This document shows positions 20,507 to 31,248 of a stretch of DNA of 64,000 bases, in pieces. The stretch lies in NCBI GenBank assembly GCA_001304855.1, contig BBZN01000019.1, positions 16,584 to 80,583 on the forward strand. Reading direction: 5' to 3'. The notes beneath the pieces were generated by a model that saw only the letters and a list, made by a program, of their open reading frames with translations, searched no databases and was not told the origin of the DNA. The position numbers and the translations under genes were made by a program. Source of the stretch: Clostridia bacterium UC5.1-1D2 (GTDB lineage Bacteria; Bacillota; Clostridia; Lachnospirales; Lachnospiraceae). Numbering within the stretch: the stretch's first letter is position 1; every line of letters begins with the position of its first letter.

Positions 20507-23500
20507 ATGACCAATGGGTCCAATACGGAATTCATCAACAAACTGTTAGCCAATTGTTTTGGGTATCTTTTTATAATAGATCCGCAGAGTCAGAAGTGTT
20601 ATTGGTCTCGTTCTATTCTCCAAACAATCGGAAAACTGGACCAGGGGGATTCCATCGAGGCCTTTTCCCGCCGGGTTTTTCAGGAGAAAGACTGCCGGCG
20701 TTTTGTGGATGACTGCCGGGGAATGTGCGAGGGCGAGCGTCCCTACCTTGTCCGTATGTACCGGTGCCTTACCCGGAGCCAGTGGGCAGCCGGAGAGAAA
20801 GTCTGCATAAGAATGTGGATGCTGGAACCGGGCGACGGAACCGCCCAAAGCCTTCTGGTGGGAATGATAAGTGAGGAAACCTCCAATTGTTTCTTTGATC
20901 TTATAACCGGCATTCCAAATAACAGCAGCTTCAGAAAATATCTGGCATGGAAGGTACGGCAGGGAGGGAGCTGGTGCGTCCTTATGCTGGGAATCGATGA
21001 TTTTTCCAATATTAATGAGCTGTATTCCTACCATGTGGGAGACATGATACTCGGCGCCTTTGCTTCCCGCATTCAGAAGCTTCTGCCGGATCGGGCTTCT
21101 GTGTTCAGACTGGACGGCGACAAATTCGGTATCCTTTTCGCAGGCTGGAATGACGAGAAGGGAAAAGAATGGTATTACAAATTTAAGGAAACCTGCATTG
21201 CAAAAAAATTTAATGCGGATGGTCACTCCCTTTTCCTGTCCGTGTCGGGAGGTCTCTGCTGTTTTCCAAGAGACGGGGTTGACTTTGAGACGATCTATCA
21301 CAATGCCAGCAAGGCTTTGCAGAAATCCAAGAAAAACGGAAAAAATAATCTGGTTGTGTACAGTGAAGAACTGGCCGGTAAAGACAAGCGTACGGCTGCA
21401 CTGTTAGAGGCTCTGAGAGAATCTGTAATTATGGGGTTTCAGGGACTTTACATGGTGTATCAGCCATTGTAAGCGCTGAAAACTTAAGACTGGTGGGGGG
21501 AGAAGCTCTTTTGCGGTGGAAGAGCCCGGAGTATATGGACCATGAGGAGGTTTCCCCTTCTGAATTTATACCTGTGCTGGAGGAAAACGGGCTGATACTG
21601 GAGACTGGAAACTGGGTCCTGGAAACTGCCATCCGTCAATGTTCCCAATGGATTAAGCATGAACCTGATTTTCAGATGCATATCAACATGTCCAGCCGGC
21701 AGTTTGAGGTTCCGGCCTTTAAACACCATCTGATGGATTTATTGTCCCGGTATCATGTGAAGCCGTCCAATATAATGCTGGAATTGACGGAGAGCGGCAA
21801 AGTAAAGGAACCAGCCCTCCTTGCAAAGGAGTTCGACTTTATCCGCAGCCAGGGAATCCGCATCTCTCTGGATGACTTTGGAACAGGTTATTCATCCCTG
21901 GAGGTGCTGCGCCTGCTCAGTGCAGATGAGATGAAAATTGACCGCTCATTTCTGGAACGAATCTCCTACGACACAACGGATCAGGCCCTTCTGTCCACGC
22001 TGATTAATCTGAGCCACAAGATGAACATGGTAGTGTGCGTGGAGGGAATCGAGAATGAACAGATGCAGGAGCAGGTCTGCCGCATGAAGCCGGATCTGCT
22101 GCAGGGATATTTTTATAGCGTTCCTCTCAGGGCGGAGGATTTTGCAGACAAATACTTTGGCCCTTCCTCCCAAAAGTCTCCAAAGCAGAAAGATATCTTC
22201 AGCCGGGAGTACAGGCAGAGCCTTGTGTATGCAGAATTCCGTCCGGCGCAGTCCATCAATTCCCAGGAACTGATAGATAATGCCTATGCAGGAATATTTC
22301 AGGTGGGAATGGATGAAAAGTTCACGTTCCTGTCCTGCAATGAGGGGTACAGGCGTATGCTTGGCTATACCCCCAGGAGATGGAGGAGCTGTTTAGAAAC
22401 CGGGCCCTGGGCTTTGTCCATGAGGATGACATGGAGTACGTCAACAACGAAATCCGCAGGCAGCTGGGCGAAGGGGATACGGTGACCATCGAGTTCCGCG
22501 TGGTGCGGAAGGACGGCACTCCCGTCTGGATTATGGGAACCGGCAATGTATACCACAGCAGTGACGGAAGCGTAAGCCTCATTGTGGTAATCATCAACAA
22601 TGACAAGGCAAAACGCCGTCAGCTGGAAAAGGAACAGGAAGCAATCTTCCGGAAAAAAATGCTGAATAATCTCCCCACCGGGATAAAATGCGTCCGTTTT
22701 GATGCGGATTTTACCATAGAGTATATCTCTCAGAGCCTTCTTGACCTGATCGGTTATACAAAAGAGGACATAGCGCAAATCTTTGACAACAAGTATATGA
22801 ACATGATATATGAGGAAGACCGGTCTTTGGTTATCAATGATATCCTGGAACAGCTGAAAGTCAGCAATGTTGTGACAATGAAGTACCGTTCTCCCTGCAA
22901 AGACGGACATCTGGTGTGTCTGGAGACGGTATCCAGGCTTTGTCCTGCTGACGCCGACGGAATACAGCGGGCTTTCTCAGTGGTGGTGGACATTACAGAT
23001 ACTGCGAAGGGCGCTTTTCAGAAAAAGGAGAGGGGATTAAATATTGCGAACCGCTATGAAAATGTAGCGGAGCAGTGGGGAGAATACTTTATGGAGTATG
23101 ATCTGGAGACAGACAAGGTGGTATTTTCCGATAATTTCAACCGGATATTTGGATACCCGGGGAAAATTTCCAGTGAAACCCTGGTAAAAGCGATCCATAA
23201 GGAGGATATCGCCGCTCTGTCCCGGGCAATCGGGGAGGCCAGAGATGGAATCCGCCCCAGCCCCTTTGAGCTGCGTCTGCTGATTCCCGGGGAATCTTAC
23301 CACTGGTTTTCCGTTTCCATAACGCCCCCGGACAGGCTGGGCGACAAGCCGGTTACAGTACTTGCCAAAATTATGGATATCGATAAGGAGAAGCGGGAAA
23401 AGGAACAGCTGTTGATGAAATCCCAGCAGGACTGCACCACAGGCCTGCTGAATAAGGCCTTTACAGAAGAGAGAATCCGCAATGTTCTGGACGAGGCCGC

Positions 23501-23948
23501 TCCCGGAAGCCATTATGCCCTTTTTATGTTGGATATAGACCATTTTAAAAAGATTAACGATATCTACGGTCACATTGCAGGTGATGTGGTCCTGCGTCTG
23601 CTGGCCGAAAGCATGTGCGGGGAGTTTGGCAAAGAAGATATCATAGGGCGCATCGGGGGAGATGAGTTTCTGATCTTTACGTCATACGGCGGGGATGTCC
23701 GGGATATCATCAGGAAAGCAGAGGAAGTGAGAAGGGCCGTCTGCCGGCCTGTATTTGTGAAAGATTTGTCCGTAAGTCTTACGGTCAGCATGGGCATTGC
23801 CTGTTACCCGGAGGACGGAAGTGAATTTTATACGCTGTACCGCAGCGCAGACAGCGCGCTTTACAGATGCAAGGCCATGGAGCAGAACGGATTCTGCCTG
23901 GCCACCCAATGCTATTTAGACGGGATCCGGACGGAGCCTATGATATAA
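20507..23948 (+). CDS. Multidomain c-di-GMP protein (GGDEF-like / EAL / PAS / GGDEF), two frameshifts
   Basis: About 1,147 aa, no clear transmembrane segment. Order: N-terminal sensor (~1-140); degenerate diguanylate cyclase domain whose GGDEF site reads LDGDKFG (~residue 200); EAL phosphodiesterase (from ~residue 330) with EALLRW, LELTES, DDFGTGYSSL, KIDRSF and QGYFYSVPL, so it looks active; three PAS-like sensors; C-terminal GGDEF with RIGGDEFLIF (~residue 1048), which looks active. One C is missing near 21467 (CCC) and one near 22375 (C6). Start 20507 follows AAAGGGCGG. Predicted role: bifunctional c-di-GMP turnover sensing a cytoplasmic signal. Confidence 0.88.
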
Positions 23949-23975
23949 AAGGACGGAGAATGAGGGGCAGGGAGA

Positions 23976-24562
23976 CTATAGATCACGTAAGTCTTTCTGC
24001 CCCAGTTCTGTAACAGGAATAAAATCTTCCGGTTTCTCAGGGTGTTCCCCCAGCATTTTTCCATCCAGACCATATCCCACCAGCGGCCCAGCTTATAGCC
24101 GCACTTGGTGAAATGTCCCGCCTTTTTGTAGCCAAGTTTTTCGTGGAAGGAGATACTGCCCGGGTTAGGATAGGCAATACAGGCATTGACATTGAGTACG
24201 TTCTGCTTCTTAAGAATGGATTCCAGGGCGTGGTAAAGCCTGGCGCCGATACCGGATCCTCTGGCGTCTCCCGCTACATAGATGGAAACCTCGGCAGACC
24301 AGCTGTATGCAGACCGCCTGTTGAAGGGGGAGGCGTAAGCGTAGCCCACGACTTGACCCTCCTGAAGGGCCGCCAGGTAGGGATAGCGCTTCAGGGTGCC
24401 GCCGATGCGCCGGGCGAATTCCTCACGGGTGGGAACCTGATATTCAAAGCTGATGGCCGTGTTCTCCACATATGGGCCGTAGACAGCAAGAAAAGCGTCG
24501 GCGTCGGCTTGTGTGGCCATGCGCAGAGAGATAGGGGAGGGGGTTGTATGTATGCCGTTCAT
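23976..24562 (-). CDS. GNAT N-acetyltransferase (phosphinothricin-acetyltransferase-like), one frameshift
   Basis: Acetyl-CoA-dependent N-acyltransferase of the PAT/Bar-like group: EYQVPTREEFARRI, SIYVAGDARGSGIGARLY (acetyl-CoA loop) and GSISFHEKLGYKKAGHF. The real substrate is unknown; many such genes acetylate amino-acid-like compounds. One A is missing near 24060 (A6 read as A5), after which the wrong frame runs past the true end; the repaired stop is at 23976-23978, giving ~195 aa. It is convergent with the c-di-GMP gene, 27 bp apart. Confidence 0.83.
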
Positions 24563-24654
24563 AAAATGTTCCTTTCTGTTTTGAGGTATACACTATCCTA
24601 TCACCAATTTCACAAATTTTCCACTCTGTGTTCATCTTTTTTTCACTGATTACC

Positions 24655-24663
24655 TGTTAAAAT
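24655..24663 (+). promoter_or_regulatory. Extended -10 promoter of first wall-binding protein
   Basis: TGTTAAAAT; the same 9-mer occurs at 26251-26259 upstream of the paralogous gene. No convincing -35. Confidence 0.45.
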
Positions 24664-24678
24664 AGAAGACACAAGTAA

Positions 24679-24722
24679 TGTACGCTGGGAAAATCAGGTG
24701 CAAGGGAGATTCCCGGCGTACA
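24679..24722. repeat. Dispersed intergenic repeat, copy C (short hairpin form)
   Basis: 44-bp hairpin whose ends, TGTACGCTGGGA and TCCCGGCGTACA, match the outer ends of the 161-bp element at 55066-55226, with most of the middle missing. It lies in the 5' leader of the first wall-binding protein gene. Confidence 0.75.
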
Positions 24723-24746
24723 TTGTAAGATGAGGAGGTTAAATCT

Positions 24747-26200
24747 ATGAATCGTATGAAAATGCTGGCTGTAATGGGAACGGGAATCATTCTTGCCTTG
24801 GGGGCGTCTCAGACGGCTTTCGCCGCTTCCGGGTGGACCAGTGAGAGCGGAACCTGGAAATATGCAGATTCCAGCGGTAATTATGTGACAAACCAGTGGA
24901 AGACCTCCAATGGGGATTCCTATTATCTGGGAAGCAGCGGGGAACTGGTGACAGAGGCCTGGATTGACGGCACATACTATGCTGATGAAAATGGAGCCAT
25001 GGTAAAAAATGCCTGGGTGCAGGTCACAGAGGAGAATACGGGGAAGGAGCCGGGCTGGTACTATTTTGGGGGCAGCGGCAAAGTGACTCAGGACGGCTGG
25101 GCTTCCATAGGAGATGCCAGGTATTCCTTCGATGATGAAGGCAAAATGCGCACAGGCTGGTATTTTGACGGTGATCATGTTTACTATCTGGGGGAGGACG
25201 GAGCCATGAAAACAGGCTGGCTATGCCTGGCCTACGACGAGGACGATCCGCCTGAGGAGGGTGATATTTCCCAGGCGTATACCTCAGCCAGGACGGGGCA
25301 AAGTGGTTCTATTTTCTCAGCAGCGGAAAGGCCAAGCGGGCTGAGGACGGTGATTATGCAACGGCAGCCATAGACGATAGAAAATACTATTTTGATGAGA
25401 ACGGAGTCATGCTTACAGGGTGGCAGGAGCTGAACGATGCAGAGTCCGGGGACGCCGCAGGCATCAGCCGCTATGTGTACCTGGGCGGCGAGGATCAGGG
25501 ATGGATGGTCAAAAGCCAGTGGAAGAAGCTGACAGAACATCCCGGCAGTTCCGGGCGGGAGGACGACAGCAGCCCGCTGACCGATGTGGGAGACTACGGG
25601 GCGCCGGAGAATGGGGACAGCGTATGGTACTATTTTGAGAGCGACGGAACCCCTGCCTATCTGAAGACAACGGCCTCCACCATGAGCGCAGCCACAACCA
25701 AGGTGAACGGCGAGAGCTATTTCTTCGATCAGTACGGAGCCATGAAAACCGGGCTTATAAAGATTACAAACGGCGATACGGAACTGGTGGGATATTTTGG
25801 AAGCAGTGATGACGACGGCAAAATGCGCACAGGGAAGCAGTCCGGGATCTACGACGACTCGGGGGATTCCATGACATTTTACTTCGGCTCCTCCGGCACC
25901 GGTAAAGGAGCAGGCTATACGGGGGAGAGGGACGGTTATCTCTACTGCAACGGCGTGCTTGTGAAGGCGGAGGAAGGAACTGACTATGAGGCCTTTGAGG
26001 TGGACGGAGATATTTACCTGGTGAATGAATCCGGCAAGGTGCAGACCAGCAGCAAAGCATATAAGTCCGACGGCACATATACATACCGGATTTCCGGAGG
26101 GACCTTGTATTATACGGATGATGACGGGGATAAGGAGGAGGAGGTTACAAGCGGCGGCGCGCTGCCTGACTTTAGCTGCCATCAGGAGTACAACCTTTAA
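24747..26200 (+). CDS. Secreted cell-wall/choline-binding-repeat protein 1, one frameshift
   Basis: Signal peptide (LAVMGTGIILALGASQTAFA), then ~450 residues of degenerate ~20-residue aromatic/Gly repeats of the choline/glucan-binding type (WKTSNGDSYYLGSSGEL, YYADENGAMVKNAWV, RYSFDDEGKMRTGWYF). No separate catalytic domain is seen. One C is missing near 25283 (CCC read as CC). GAGGAGG site upstream. About 485 aa. It is a paralogue of the next gene, with matching domain order and the same C-terminal pattern (DYEAFEVDGDIYLVNE). Likely surface attachment to wall polymers; the ligand is unknown. Confidence 0.85.
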
Positions 26201-26250
26201 AATATTAATGAAATCTTTTGATTTGGCTTCTGTTATTCCACAGCCCTTTC

Positions 26251-26259
26251 TGTTAAAAT
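26251..26259 (+). promoter_or_regulatory. Extended -10 promoter of second wall-binding protein
   Basis: TGTTAAAAT, identical to the element before the paralogue, 136 bp before the start. Confidence 0.45.
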
Positions 26260-26395
26260 AAAGATAGAATCGTTTATCTGTATGAGAGCGTGTTTTGTAA
26301 TTCATTTCCGCCGTCTGAGGCGCCCAAAATGCAGGGCGCACAGGAGGGAACGGATGTCAGCCGCGCTCTGGCGCAGGCAGAAGGAGGTTGGCCTT

Positions 26396-27849
26396 ATGAG
26401 AGTTAAAAAGCTGGTTTCGTTACTGGGTATAAGCCTGTGTCTGGGAATTCTGGGGACAGGAACGGTCTTTGGGGACCAGGCAGGGTGGAAAAAAGAGGGG
26501 GATGTCCTGAAGTATGTGGACAGCAAGGGCAATTATGTGACCAACGACTGGAAGGATAAGGATGGAAAATCCTATTATCTGGGAAGTGAGGGGGAGATAG
26601 AGAAAAATACATGGATTGCCAATACGTACTATGTGGACGAAGAAGGCGCCATGGTTAAAAATGCCTGGATCCGCACCGGCGGCAAGGACGGCCTGAAGGA
26701 GGAGATGGTACTTCCTGGGCAAGGACGGCAAGGCGGAGGAGGACGGCTGGAAAATATCGGCGACGGGAGATATTCCTTTGACAGCGACGGAAGGATGCGT
26801 TCCGGTTGGTTTTACGACGGAGACAATATCTACTACCTGGGCGGTAAAAACGACGGGGCCATGAAGAAGGGCTGGCTGTGCCTGGAATTTGATGAGGAAA
26901 AGCTTCCTGAGGAGGGAGCGGTTTCAAGGGAATATAAGACAGCGGGGGATAAAGCCAAATGGTTTTACTTCCAGTCCAACGGAAGGGCCAAACGGGCTTC
27001 CCAGGGCAGCCTTGAAGCGGCGACAATAGACGGCAGTAAATATTACTTTGACCAAAACGGCGTGATGCTCACAGGCTGGCAGGCTGTGAAGGATTCGCCT
27101 GAGTCGGGAGACAAGACGGGGATCAGCCGTTTTGTGTATCTGGGCGGACCGGACGACGGGAACGTGGTCAAGAACCGGTGGCTGGAGCTTTCGGAGCATC
27201 CGGGAACCTCGGAGCACAAGGAAGCGATCTCCGATGAGAAGTTTGACGGCGCTCCCCTCAGGGAGAGAAGGCCTGGTATTATTTTGAGAACAACGGAACT
27301 CCTGCTTATCTGAAGGCGACGGCAGTCACAATGAACGGCGCAGCCGCCAAGATTGACGGGGAGAGCTATTTTCTGGATCCCTTCGGATGCAGAAAGACAG
27401 GTCTTGTAAAGGTAGTGGCCGGACAGAACGTTCTGGTAGGATATTTCGGGCCGGAGGACGGCAACGGCAGAATGCGCACCGGAAGAAACGCAGAGGTTCC
27501 CTATGAGGAGGACGGACCTCTCACCTGTTATTTTACAATCTCAGGCTCCAACAAGGGGGCCGGTTACACGGGTGAGAAGGACGGATTTCTGTATTACCAG
27601 GGAATTCTTGTGAAAGCGGAGGCAGGACAGGATTATGAGGCCTTTAAGGTGGACAATAAAACCTATCTGGTAAATGAAGGGGGGAAGGTCCAGACGGACA
27701 ATAAGGCCTACCGGTCCGGCGGAGAGTATGCCTATGTGATAGAGGGCGGGACTGTGTACCAGGCGGATAATGAAGGCGTAAAGGCAGGGCGTGTGGAAGC
27801 TCTGGGCACCCTGCCTCTGCTGGAGACAGAGCAGACATACCAGTTGTAG
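26396..27849 (+). CDS. Secreted cell-wall/choline-binding-repeat protein 2, frameshifts
   Basis: Tandem paralogue of the upstream gene. Signal peptide (KLVSLLGISLCLGILGTG), then the same repeat series (WKDKDGKSYYLGSEGEI, YYVDEEGAMVKNAWI, YFDQNGVMLTGWQAV, NKTYLVNEGGKVQT). Start 26396 has AAGGAGG eight bases upstream. The frame is disturbed between ~26711 and ~26752 by two compensating indels, and one C is missing near 27256. Repaired length ~485 aa. Probably non-catalytic wall adhesin or scaffold. Confidence 0.84.
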
Positions 27850-28236
27850 AAGGGCTGCGGCACAGGGGACGCTGCAGCCAAGGGATACAGGGAGCTCTTT
27901 AGGCGGAAGCTTAGAGGGCTCTCCTTTGTTATTGATTTAACGCTGTATCAGAGTGAATTGTAGTTGAAAAATAAAATCCGGTTTGATATACTGGAATAAC
28001 GGAAAGAATCCCATATACAAACAGAGGCCCCTGAGCCTGGACATGAGGAGACCCCGGCTGTCAGACAACCGGGGCAATTATGAAAAATCTATGTGCAATT
28101 TCACTAGTAAACATGTTTGTTCAAGATTCTTTCTTATGAAAATAGTATAAAAAATAAATATGAACGAAATGTGAATTTGTTGTAAACAGATTATGAAAGA
28201 TTGGATTGCCGCAAGGTAAACACAGAGGGAGAAAGA
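27850..28236. other. Intergenic region, no gene
   Basis: 387 bp without a credible gene. It holds an imperfect GAGCTC/GGGCTC hairpin near 27889-27925 followed by TTTGTTATT (possible terminator of the repeat-protein gene), a small hairpin CCCCGG/CCGGGG (28052-28074), and an AT-rich stretch before the pyrophosphatase gene that probably contains its promoter. Confidence 0.4.
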
Positions 28237-29905
28237 ATGGAACAGGATTTAAAGAGAAAAACAACGGTTATCGGACACAGGAATCCGGATACGGATTCCA
28301 TTTGTTCTGCTATCTGCTATGCCCATTTAAAGCGCAAGCTCACAGGCGGGGAGTATGTGCCTGCAAGGGCAGGCCATGTCAACGGGGAAACCCAGTTTGT
28401 GCTTAATTACTTTGGGGTGGAGGAGCCAAAGCTGGTGGAGGATGTGAGAACCCAGGTAAAGGATATTGAGATCCGTAAGACCAAAGGAGTGGCAGATAAC
28501 ATTTCCCTGAAGATCGCCTGGAAAATCATGCAGGAGAATAATGTAACCACTATCCCGGCGGTGACGGAGGAGGGACTGCTGGAGGGACTGATTACAGTGG
28601 GAGATATTACAAAGACCTATATGAATATCTATGACAGCAGCATTTTGTCAAAGGCCTACACCCAGTATTCCAATATTATCGAGACGCTGGAGGCGGATAT
28701 TCTGGTGGGAGATCCAGACGCCTATTTTGATCAGGGAAAGGTGCTTATCGCAGCGGCCAACCCGGATCTGATGGAGTTCTATATCGAACCTCATGATCTG
28801 GTGATTCTTGGAAATCGCTACGAGTCCCAGCTCTGCGCCATTGAGATGGGAGCGGCCTGTATTATCGTGTGCGAGGGAGCAGGCGTTTCCATGACGATTA
28901 AAAAGATAGCCCAGGACCGAGGCTGTACGGTGATTGCCACCACATACGATACCTACACTGCGGCCCGTCTGATTAATCAGAGCATGCCTATCAGCTACTT
29001 TATGACCAAGGAGCACCTGATTACATTTAACAGTGACGACTATACGGACGAGATACGGGAAGTGATGGCCAGCAAAAGGCACAGGGATTTCCCGATTTTG
29101 GATAAGGAAGGGAGATACTTAGGGATGATCTCGCGCCGGAATCTGCTGGGCGCCAAAGGCAAGCAGGTGATTCTGGTGGATCACAACGAGAAGAATCAGG
29201 CGGTAGCCGGAATCGAGAGCGCTGAGATTATGGAGATCATCGATCATCACAGGCTGGGCACTGTCCAGACCATGTCTCCGGTGTTTTCCGCAACCAGCCT
29301 CTGGGCTGTACGGCAACGATTATATACCAGATGTACAGAGAGGCGAATCTGGAGATTGAGCCGAAGATAGCCGGTCTTTTGTGCAGCGCCATTGTGTCCG
29401 ACACCCTTCTGTTCCGCTCCCCCACATGTACGCCTGTGGACGAGGCGGCAGGACGGGAGCTTGCCGGACTTGCCGGGCTGGATTTAGAGTCCTACGCCAT
29501 GGAAATGTTCGGAGCCGGAAGCAACCTGAAGGACAAAGCGGACGAGGAGATATTTTATCAGGATTTCAAGCGGTTCATGGCGGGAAAGGTGCAGATCGGA
29601 GTAGGACAGATAACCTCCTGAACGGGGGGGAGCTGGAAGCTCTCCGGGGAAAGATGCTTGCTTTTATGGAGCACGCCCAGCAGGGCAACGGGCTGGATAT
29701 GGTGTTCTTCATGCTTACCAATATATTGACGGAGTCCACTGTGCTGCTCTGCCAGGGACAGGGCGCAATGCAGCTGGCAGCCAAGGCCTTTCACCTGGAC
29801 ATAGGGGAGGCGACGGAACAGGAGGAGCCCACCCTCTATCTTCCGGGCGTGGTATCCCGAAAGAAGCAGCTGATTCCTGAACTGATGCTGGCAGAGCAGG
29901 ATTAG
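28237..29905 (+). CDS. ppaC: Manganese-dependent inorganic pyrophosphatase with CBS/DRTGG domains, two frameshifts
   Basis: Family II (DHH) pyrophosphatase of the regulated CBS type, ~556 aa. GHRNPDTDS near residue 15 begins the DHH domain. An inserted CBS pair (NNVTTIPAVTEEGLLEGLI and SKRHRDFPILDKEGRYLGMI) flanks a DRTGG-like region. IIDHHRLG supplies the DHH motif, and the DHHA2 domain is C-terminal. CBS domains in this family bind adenine nucleotides and control activity. One T is missing near 29288 and one C near 29617. Start 28237 follows GAGGGAGAAAGA; it is 12 bp upstream of the flavin reductase gene. Confidence 0.92.
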
Positions 29906-29916
29906 GAGAGGGGCTT

Positions 29917-30605
29917 ATGAGTAAGGAATACTGGAAGCCGGGCAACATGCTCTACCCCGTACCTGCTGTGATGGTTAGCTGCGGCCGCGAGGGGGAGCGT
30001 CCCAACATCATCACTGTGGCCTGGGCGGGAACTATCTGCTCAGACCCGGCTATGGTGTCCATATCGGTGCGCAGGGAGCGGTTTTCCTACGGCATTATCA
30101 AAGACACAGGCGAGTTTGTTGTCAATCTGGTAAATAAAAAGCTGGTGCGGGCTGTGGATTACTGCGGCGTGAAATCCGGCAGGGATACGGATAAATTCAA
30201 GGAGATGCGGCTTACGCCTCTGCCCTCCGGTATGTGAAAGCGCCTGGGATTGAGGAAAGCCCTGTTAATATTGAGTGCAGGGTAAGAGAGGTAAAGGAGC
30301 TGGGCAGCCACCATATGTTCATTGCAGAGGTAGTGGGAGTCGCCGTTGACAATAGGTACATGGATGAGAGGGGAAAATTTAATCTCAACTCCTCCGGGCT
30401 TGTGAGCTATTCCCATGGGGAGTATTTTGAACTGGGTAAAAAGCTGGGGAGCTTTGGTTACTCTGTGAGGAAGCCGGGCAAAAAGAAGGGCCGGCCTCAG
30501 GGGGGAGTAAAAAAGGAACGAGGAGGAAACAGGGATGAAACCGAATATTACCATGATAGGAATGCCTTCCTCCGGCAAGAGCACCATTGGCGTGCTATTG
30601 GCTAA
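29917..30605 (+). CDS. Flavin reductase family protein, one or two frameshifts
   Basis: FMN-binding split-barrel oxidoreductase: NIITVAWAGTICSDPAMVSISVR at the N-terminus (first 20 residues diagnostic), then FVVNLV and DYCGVKSGRDTDKF. One T is missing near 30233 (GGTTATG read as GGTATG), after which conserved sequence resumes. The open frame runs to 30605, overlapping the next gene by 71 bp, which is unusual. One fewer G in the run at 30500-30505 would put a stop at 30508-30510 and give ~198 aa, the normal family length, so that is the likely true end. Substrate unknown. Confidence 0.75.
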
Positions 30606-31182
30606 GAGGCTGGGGTTTTCTTTTGTGGATGTGGATATTGTGATTCAGGAGAAGGAGGGACGCCTTTTAAAGGAGATTATCGCCCAGGAGGGAATGGAGG
30701 GCTTTTTGAAGGTGGAGGAGCGGATTAATGCACAGCTGGATGTAAAGCTTTCCGTCATTGCTCCCGGCGGCAGCGTTATCTATGGTGAGAAGGCTATGGA
30801 ACATCTGAAGGAGATCAGTGAAGTGGTTTACCTGAAGATGAGCTATGAGGAGATGGAAAACCGCATCGGCAATGTGGTGGACCGGGGGGTGGCCCTGAAG
30901 CCCGGATTTACCCTCAGGGATCTTTACAATGAGCGGATTCCCTACTATGAGAAGTATGCGGACATTGTGATTGACGAGGAAGGCAAAACCCCCGGGGAGA
31001 CGGTGGATGAGTTAAGAGATATCATTGAGGCCATGATGGATCGGAATATGATTCAGCTGATTGTAGATGAACAGAACCGGGAGCTGGAGGAGAAGCGGCA
31101 AAGGCTGGCGGACTGCGAGGCGGAAATTGCTTCCCTCCGCGCCGAAATAGAACGTCTGAGAGCAGGCGGCGCCCAGGCATGA
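30535..31182 (+). CDS. Shikimate-kinase-like P-loop protein with coiled-coil tail
   Basis: The N-terminal ~165 residues resemble shikimate kinase: Walker A GMPSSGKST (residues 9-17), DVDIVIQEKEGR (family Asp), GGSVIYG and a lid region. The C-terminal ~45 residues form a predicted coiled coil (EEKRQRLADCEAEIASLRAE), not part of normal AroK (~170 aa); total 215 aa. It is isolated from other aromatic amino acid genes, so a role other than shikimate phosphorylation is possible. GAGGAGG site upstream; intact. Confidence 0.72.
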   Translation: MKPNITMIGMPSSGKSTIGVLLAKRLGFSFVDVDIVIQEKEGRLLKEIIAQEGMEGFLKVEERINAQLDVKLSVIAPGGSVIYGEKAMEHLKEISEVVYLKMSYEEMENRIGNVVDRGVALKPGFTLRDLYNERIPYYEKYADIVIDEEGKTPGETVDELRDIIEAMMDRNMIQLIVDEQNRELEEKRQRLADCEAEIASLRAEIERLRAGGAQA

Positions 31183-31200
31183 TTTGACGGCAGGAACAGC

Positions 31201-31244
31201 GGGGCGGCAGCCATAACCATTATCCCTGGTTATGGCTGCGCCCC
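31201..31244. terminator. Strong shared hairpin between converging genes
   Basis: Near-perfect ~18-bp stem, GGGGC(G)GCAGCCATAACCA pairing with TGGTTATGGCTGCGCCCC, between the kinase-like gene and the minus-strand HD-GYP gene. The T-run is weak. Confidence 0.65.
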
Positions 31245-31248
31245 GTAT

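Noticed and set aside
28052..28074. CCCCGG/CCGGGG hairpin as a terminator
   Set aside because: Short stem without a following T-run and far from any stop codon.
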